Assembly (NCBI GenBank): GCA_020746105.1
Contig: CM036617.1
Location: 145,220,491 to 145,284,490, forward strand
Reading direction: 5' to 3'
DNA from: Trogon surrucura
Taxonomy: Eukaryota > Chordata > Aves > Trogoniformes > Trogonidae
Length of the DNA stretch: 64,000 nt
Part shown: in pieces, positions 57,300 through 64,000 of the stretch
Layout: each line of letters opens with the position of its first letter
Numbering within the stretch: the stretch's first letter is position 1
The notes under the pieces: generated by a model
Database searches by the model: none
The model's input: the letters and a program-made list of their open reading frames with translations, nothing else
What the model was told of the DNA's origin: nothing
Position numbers and translations under genes: made by a program

Positions 57300-60200
57300 A
57301 AAACCTCAAGGGAAGGATCTCTGGCTAAGGTGCGGGAGGGAAAAAATGTAAGGTTTCTAAAGACAGCTCACGAAAGCTAATCATATGTTCAAATGTTATC
57401 TACAACCCTATGACATCTGAAAACTTCCCACGCCCCTGCTGTTAGATCCAGGAAGAGCAATCCACTGCACTTGACTTTTACTGAAGAGAATGACCCTTCA
57501 GACCTGGATTATCTCTTTTTTTTTTTTTTTTTTTTCAGATATGTTTATTCAGATTTTCACCTTTCCTCTCTGTTTCCAAACTACATTCAGATTTAGTGGA
57601 AACATGAAACACAGTGAAGACTTTTCTCAAAAATGTTTCAAAGGCTGATATTAGGTTGTCCCGAGCCTTATTCCCCCTCTATCACAAAATAAGTTTAGCA
57701 GGGATATTTGTGTCACTCCGTTTAAGGAAAGGAAACTTGATATAAGCACAATCTACTTCAAAGAGGCTTTCCCTTTTATTTCTCTTGTTTCATTTTGAGT
57801 TACCTGAATAATTTTAAGTTGTCCAAACAACTGAAAATTACCTGTAAAACACTTAAAACCCGCATGTTTCCTCCCGCATTGCACATCTGGCCAGCAGTCT
57901 TTTACAGTCAAACGAGTTGGCATGGACAGTAGATCTACGATCTGAATCAGACCTGAAATCCCTCGTATTACCATATTTTTATTACATCAGGTACAGAAAG
58001 CAAGCTTGAAAGAGCTACAAAGGGACATGACCAGGCTGAAAAGTAATAAACAAACAGCAATGTCAAAAAATGTTCCAAGTCACAATACCTGCTTTTAGTT
58101 GTCCTGACAATGTTCTGTCTTTACAAACAAATTTTCTGATTTAAAAAATAGGGTTCCATTTATTGTACAAAAAGGCTGTACTAATGTGACACTGTGTACA
58201 GGTGAAAAAGATGATGATAGGAATAGCAGGTTATAAAATTAGACTGTGTTAAGGTTTCTTTCAAAAATCAATACAAAACTGAAAAGAGTACCAAACAATA
58301 TTTTTTTTTTAAGAAGCCTGAGGATTTTAATTGTAGCAGTCTTAGGTTCAGTTACAGTCTTAGCTGGACACACTATGCAAAATTCTTAGTTTTATTAACA
58401 AGCTGTGGATCAGTGCCATCAGCACCAAACATATTATGGATTGATGCAACTGTAACCAACTGCAAAAGTTGATCTGATTTTTTTATTGTTTAAAATTAAC
58501 AAAACTCTGCCAAACTCGTCTGTCACACCTGTGTAAATTTAGAGACTTGCGTCAGTGTATATACACCTGTGTAAATGACAGCAGTTTTTAGCCAAAGTGT
58601 ATAAGGGTCATATCTTAAACTGAGTAGACGGACAAAGCTGTCTTCACTGAGATGCAATGCAGGCTACAGAGGTTTTACTGCTTATATCATCTGAAATGCT
58701 TTAATTTCAAAGACAGCTTGGAAGGAAAGGAGTCTTATTTTTTCCTTTTTTCTAAAAGTGATGTAACTATTTACTATTGAAATTATCCACCAATGTTTTT
58801 CACTCTGGTATTAAAACAGGCATTTCTGTTGTTTGTTTGCTTTGTTTTTCTTTTGGTCCTTTTCATTAGACAACCATGGAAATGTGGATAACTGCAGAAG
58901 CATTTGCAAAAGTTTCTGCAAGAGGAACTTACAGGATACTCTGTCATCTTGGAATTTTTTGTGATTCTTTTATGAATACAATTTTTCTCGTTTGCTATTT
59001 CATATTCATCAGGAAATATTTCTGTGCTTGCCATTGTGCACTGATTTGATCTCACTCGTGTCTTAGCTGCAGAGAAACCGTGCTCAGATGTTTGAGAAAT
59101 TTATTCAACCCCCATTTTAGCACATGCCAGTTGTGAGCAGCTGTTTCTCTTTTTTTTGTGTGTGTCAAAGATGCAAAAACTACTTTCACATATTTAAACT
59201 GTTTGGCATTTTCAAAAGTTTCGCACAACGTCAGCAAAGTTGCCGAGTTCTGCTTAAACTACCTGGTTAAAGTGAATTTAAGTCTCTGCTTGTGAGGATG
59301 ATAAAGCAAATTTTGCCTTTTCATAGACTTTTTGTTGTTGTTGTTGTTGCTTTAAACCTATAAATGCCCACTGCATGTGTGCTTTTTTAACAGTCCATTT
59401 CATTTTTATTTCAGGCTGGTCCATTTTTTCCTGCTGTCTGTATGCCACTTATGTCCTCCTACCCATTCAGCTGCTGCTGAAGTAACCAGATGTATGAAAG
59501 CTTGTGTCTTTCTTCATTTGTGTCTGTTGGTTGACAGAAGTGATGACAACCTTTCTTCTCACGTCCTGTTATGCTGTTGCATTAATAATGACAATATTTC
59601 TGCAACTTTTACCATCTATGTTGATATTGTTCTTTTAGACCTCTATACAGTTCTGACATGTTTGATGAACTGAGACAGCTTTTCTCAGTTCTCAGTAAAG
59701 AATTACCTGCAGAGTCATACAGATTTTGCTTGTTTTAGAAGAAATGAAAAAAAATGGAACTGAATTCGAACGCCAAAACTGTTTCAGCAAACTCAGAACT
59801 GCTGTTCCTCTTAGCTGCTACCTTCATTTAAATGGATAATTCACGTAGTGCTAAGTTTTGTTCAAACATGAAAATAGGTTAGTCCTTCTAATGAGGAGCC
59901 TAGACCTTTAAACAGGTGGGAGGGAAAGTGGTCGCTGTGAGAATAGGAGTGAGAGCACATGTGGAGCCTGAGACATGCTGGTGGGAAAGGGCAGGTCTGA
60001 CTTGCTTCAGGACTGAACACGGTCAGGATGGCCGCATTGCCATTGCAGGGATGCTGCACAGCCCGTGTCAGGCACCACAGTGGTGTTGGGCTTTCCTTAG
60101 AAGTGTCCTGAGAAGGCAACTGGGAGACAGCCCAAAAGTACCACCATCCATGATGGATATCAGAAACAACTGAGGTAGAGTGAGGAAATTCTCACTTCAG

Positions 60201-60311
60201 AGCAATTTTAAAAGGAAAAGATGGGCAAGACGGGCTTCAGCTTGCAGAATGAAATTCATTTGAGAAAATCATTAATGGTCTCTCGCTTAGCAGGTTTCAT
60301 TTCCCCCCGGC
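57300..60311. other. Intergenic DNA upstream of FGF23
   Basis: No exon recognised. Simple sequence includes a T run at about 57511-57535 and (TTG)n at 59331-59348. By conserved order FGF6 should lie further right, beyond the window. Confidence 0.5.
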
Positions 60312-60630
60312 CTGAGGGGTGACCTCATTAATGTTTATAAATATGTAAAGGGTGAGTGTCAGGAGGACCAGAGGCAACAAGCTGGCTACAAGCTGGAACA
60401 TAGGAGGTTCCACAAAAACATTAGAAAAAACGTTTTCACTGTGAGGGTGACAGAGCACTGGCACAGGCTGCCCAGGGAGGTTGTGGAGTCTCCTTCTCTG
60501 GAGTCATTCAAAACCCACCTGGACACTTTCCTGTGTAACCTACTCTAGGTGATCCTGCTCTGGCAGTGGGGTTGGACTAGATGATCTTTCGAGGTCCCTT
60601 CGAATTCCTGACATTCTGTGATTCTCTGAT
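60312..60630 (+). repeat. CR1 LINE 3' fragment
   Basis: CTGAGGGGTGACCTCATTAA through GAGGGTGACAGAGCACTGGC and GGTTGGACTAGATGATCTTT to ATTCTGTGATT. Plus strand, 5'-truncated. Confidence 0.9.
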
Positions 60631-63600
60631 TAGATTCTGTGGTTCTGCCATGCCTTCATCCCAGCCTTCTGATGTCTCCCTGCTCAAGAGGCAGCACAGG
60701 TCTGGTTAAGCCAGTGATGAGTGCTCAACCAGGCCAGGTGCCTCATTCATGATGTCTGTGCCTCGCTGGCACGTCGTGTGCCAGACACACAGCAAACGGG
60801 ACGCAAAACACTGAATATCTGTAAATGAACAAAGCAACTTTTTTGCTAAATGAAGCAAAGGTTCAGTGGAAAGTTTTGTAACTGCAAATTGTACCCAAAA
60901 AGGTACAAAGAAGGAACTGAGTTAGGGCCATGGGAGTAGCCTGAGATCTGAGTTTTCCCTGTTTTGAGTGCTTTGTGTTTCAGCCCTAAGTAATTTTTTG
61001 ATCAAAACTTGCCATTTCAAATCTGTAAAACCCAAATCTCAGCAGCTGCATGTCATCCTTTGCTCCTCTGCTAGCAGAGTAACTCCTTTCTTTTACTACT
61101 CGTCACTTCAGTCAATTGCAGAGGACTTAAAATGGAAAAGGAAGCCTTTTTACAACCAATTTAAGTTATTGCAAGTTACTTGCTCTCAGTTACCTTTTGC
61201 AGACCCCTTGAAAGTGCTTTTTGCACCATAAGTAATTTAGAGGTTAAAGAAAGGAATTTCCTGCTTGATACAGGGTTTGGTTGCAATTGCCTTCCAGGAT
61301 TTTCCTACAAGTCAAAATGCATGTTCCCTTGCAGTACTGGGCTACCTTTCATCACGTAGGAACACCTGTAGAGCTGTTGCTTAATAAAGCATATTGACTT
61401 TTATTTAAACAGGTGTGTGCTTGTCCTTTTGCAGAACTCTGTGCTATCTGGCTATCTGGCGTGGTCTCAGGAAGCTTCTTGTTCTTTGCCGTTACAGAAA
61501 TCACAAGGGAGTTTGGGTTGACAGATTTGAACTACCTCTGCTTTCAACAATTTTCTTTGCATTACATCCCTTCAAAGGGGTCTGAGAAATCAGGGGCCCA
61601 TCCCTCTGCCTTCCCTTCCTTAAAATCACTGTAATAGCTGGCTCTGGGACAATCACATCTTCAGCGTTGGAAGTACAAGGGTGGAGTGCCTCTCCAGAAG
61701 TTATTCTAGGAATAATGACGCACTAGGTCTACGGTATGTACAGTGGATGCTCTGTGTGTATGTGTGTGCATGAGCCTTTGCCGCAGACTTTACCCGGTGT
61801 TGTTAAACACATCCTGAGTGACCTTATTTGGATGTCCCATTCTTGTCACACTGCCCACGACTAAAGAAAACATCCTGGCTAGGTTCACCTACGTGAAACA
61901 AATGAGGTAAGCACAGCCCACTGGCTCTGGGACCGCAGCATGTACCACAGCAGTTTCTGCAATGTGCTTGCCAAATAGGTTGGTTTGGGTTTTCTGTTTT
62001 CCCCCCCTCACCCTTTCTCTCTGTAGTAGGTGTTTTGGAAATCCATTTCCAGTTTCAGAAGTGCTAAGTCACCTGCACAGTCAGCTCAGACAGTGATATT
62101 GCTAGAGTAGTTTCCTTGGTGCTTTTCTCTAGAGAAAGCAGGATGCATGGTCTTCCCGAGAAACGTCTGACTTTTCTTCCTAGCACTTTTCTTTCCAGTC
62201 AGGCAGGAGACTGACATAAGCCTTCAGCTTTGGTTCACAAGTCCAAAATGAGGAGGGAGGGGAGGGAACTTTTTTACCAGTGGTTTTAGAGACTGTGAGC
62301 TTTCAAAATGTAATGCAACAGGGAGGAATGTAATGCAAGAAATGCAATTCGAGAAAGAGGAAGCCCCAATTTTTCGCTGTATTCTGAGGAGGAGGTAGGT
62401 AAGAAAACAGACTTCCCTGCCTGCACATGTCCCAGATGGGCATTTGTGATGCTGTTTGTGTTTTGCTCTAACTAACCAAAATGAAGGGCCTCATTCCTCC
62501 TGCAGCTGAAATCCTTGGCAGAGCTCCCAGTCAAAGCAGAACCAGTCCCTAAAAGGTTGTGTTTTCTGAACAGAGAGTGTTTTTGTCATTTTAAAGGGTC
62601 TGAATTTTCTTAGGTATTGTGGAATAGAGAATGGTTACAATCTGTGACGAGAGCTGTGGATGCCCTCCATTTCTGAAAAAAATCTTCTAGTTTATTGAAA
62701 TGGAGACTCACAGATTGTGACACCCATTCCTCTGGGGATGAGAAGGCCCTTCCACATGTGGGGACCTGTTTCTCCTGCAGCTCAGGTCAGCACCCAGACA
62801 CAGTCAACCCTGTAGATGATCTGTTGCACTTGGTGATAGGTAGATGAGAGGACATCCTTGACCTAGGGTGAGACAAATGAGAAAAGTTGGTGGCGGTCTC
62901 GGGGTGGATCCCAAGATAAGGAATAAGTGGGGGACAAGTGGTCAAGGTGGGAAGTACAGATGTGAGGGGGTACACCAAGAAAGAAAAAGAAGGGAGTATG
63001 AAGACAGACCTCTTCTCATGTTTGTCTGTGGTAGCTGCTGCCCTTTGTATATGAGCAAACTCTGAGGTAATCTGCTTGAGTGATGTAGGTGATTGAACCG
63101 AATGCCCTTTCTCAGTGCCTTGTGGTATCAAGTTGTCCTGATAACCTGTGGTTTAAAATATGTCTATATACTTAAAACCATGCAATTTGATTTCTCGGTG
63201 TGCAACCTGTAATTTCATCTAAGGTGCTATAAAAGTGAAAGAATTTCAAGCTATATCTGCCTCTACACACATCTCAGCTCTCAGGTGTCTTTCCTCCTCA
63301 AAACTAGAGAACCCAATTCAATCTGAGCTTTCACATGGAGATCTCTGCATGCTTTCTTTGAGCATCCTTTTACTGTTGCTCTTGCCACTCAGATTCCAGC
63401 CTGATTGATTTGCTTCAATCCAACCTCTATAAAACAAAATCTACGTGCTCAGCATGTTTCGATGTGTGAACTCCTTGTCTCTCATAACAACCTGTAGGGG
63501 TTGGTGGCACTTAGTTTGAAGTCTGATATTGTAAAATGTGGTTTGCTAGCATGGCAAACTACTTGCAGTCTTTGAAGGATGTTTGGTTTCTCAACCACAA

Positions 63601-64000
63601 TACAAGTTTACTCTTGAGACGTGCATGCCCTTACATGGAGGGCTAGGAGGGGTGGTAATGACAGTTTTATGAGCAGAAGCAAAAATTTTAAAAGACATTT
63701 TTTCTTTTTTTTTTTTTTTAATTTAACAGTACTTTTCCTTATTCTATGTTTACAAATGTGTTTTGGGGAGGAAAAATTCAGTACAGTATTCACAAACCTT
63801 TAGTTTTCAACTTCACAGCAATGTTATTTGATCTAGACATAAGGGAAGATGTTGTCTAGACAGTCTAATCTCACCAGCCTACCTCCACAGCTTTGCACTT
63901 GAGTTTTAGTAATTATGCAAGGTCTGAATGTCTTTCTGAAGACATTTTAAAAATAGACCTCTCTAGCATCAGTTTGTTTCAGGTGTAAAGAAACAAAGAA
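60631..64000. other. Intergenic DNA, nothing recognised
   Basis: No coding exon or named repeat. A TG-rich patch lies near 61752-61770 and a T run at 63708-63719. Confidence 0.5.

Overview
The window is bird nuclear DNA, most likely from a passerine. It is AT-rich vertebrate intergenic sequence scattered with CR1 LINE fragments in both orientations, many ending in the (ATTCTATG)n-type 8-mer tail typical of CR1. Two SINEs have a tRNA-Ile-like head and a CR1 tail. This is the architecture of TguSINE1, which to my knowledge is restricted to passerines.

Layout. 1-7190: intergenic, with a microsatellite and three CR1 fragments. 7190-18557: TIGAR on the plus strand, six coding exons (279 codons) behind a CpG-island promoter. 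18558-28670: intergenic with one CR1. 28671-34131: CR1 region in which a long plus-strand CR1 (SGNH-esterase ORF1 plus endonuclease/RT ORF2) sits inside a minus-strand CR1. 34132-50108: tandem array of a ~6.56-kb unit, two complete copies and a third cut short. 50130-50346: diverged remnant of the same unit. 53073-57087: FGF23 on the minus strand, three coding exons (254 codons) with a TATA box at 57215-57220. 57300-64000: intergenic with one CR1.

Each array unit carries a GC-rich 343-codon gene for a C3HC4 RING protein. Its RING and the helical region that follows resemble the N-terminal half of TOPORS, a ubiquitin/SUMO E3 ligase. Complete units also carry a 5'-truncated RTE-like LINE interrupted by an LTR-like insert, then two CR1 pieces. 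The copies are nearly identical, so the amplification or homogenisation is recent. Diverged remnants at both edges suggest an older repeat history.

TIGAR (+) followed by FGF23 (-) matches the conserved vertebrate order CCND2-TIGAR-FGF23-FGF6. CCND2 and FGF6 are not in the window. The unusual part is the RING-gene array lying between TIGAR and FGF23. The genes do not form an operon: TIGAR is a cytosolic sugar-phosphate phosphatase, FGF23 a secreted phosphate hormone, and the RING proteins are probably nuclear E3 ligases.
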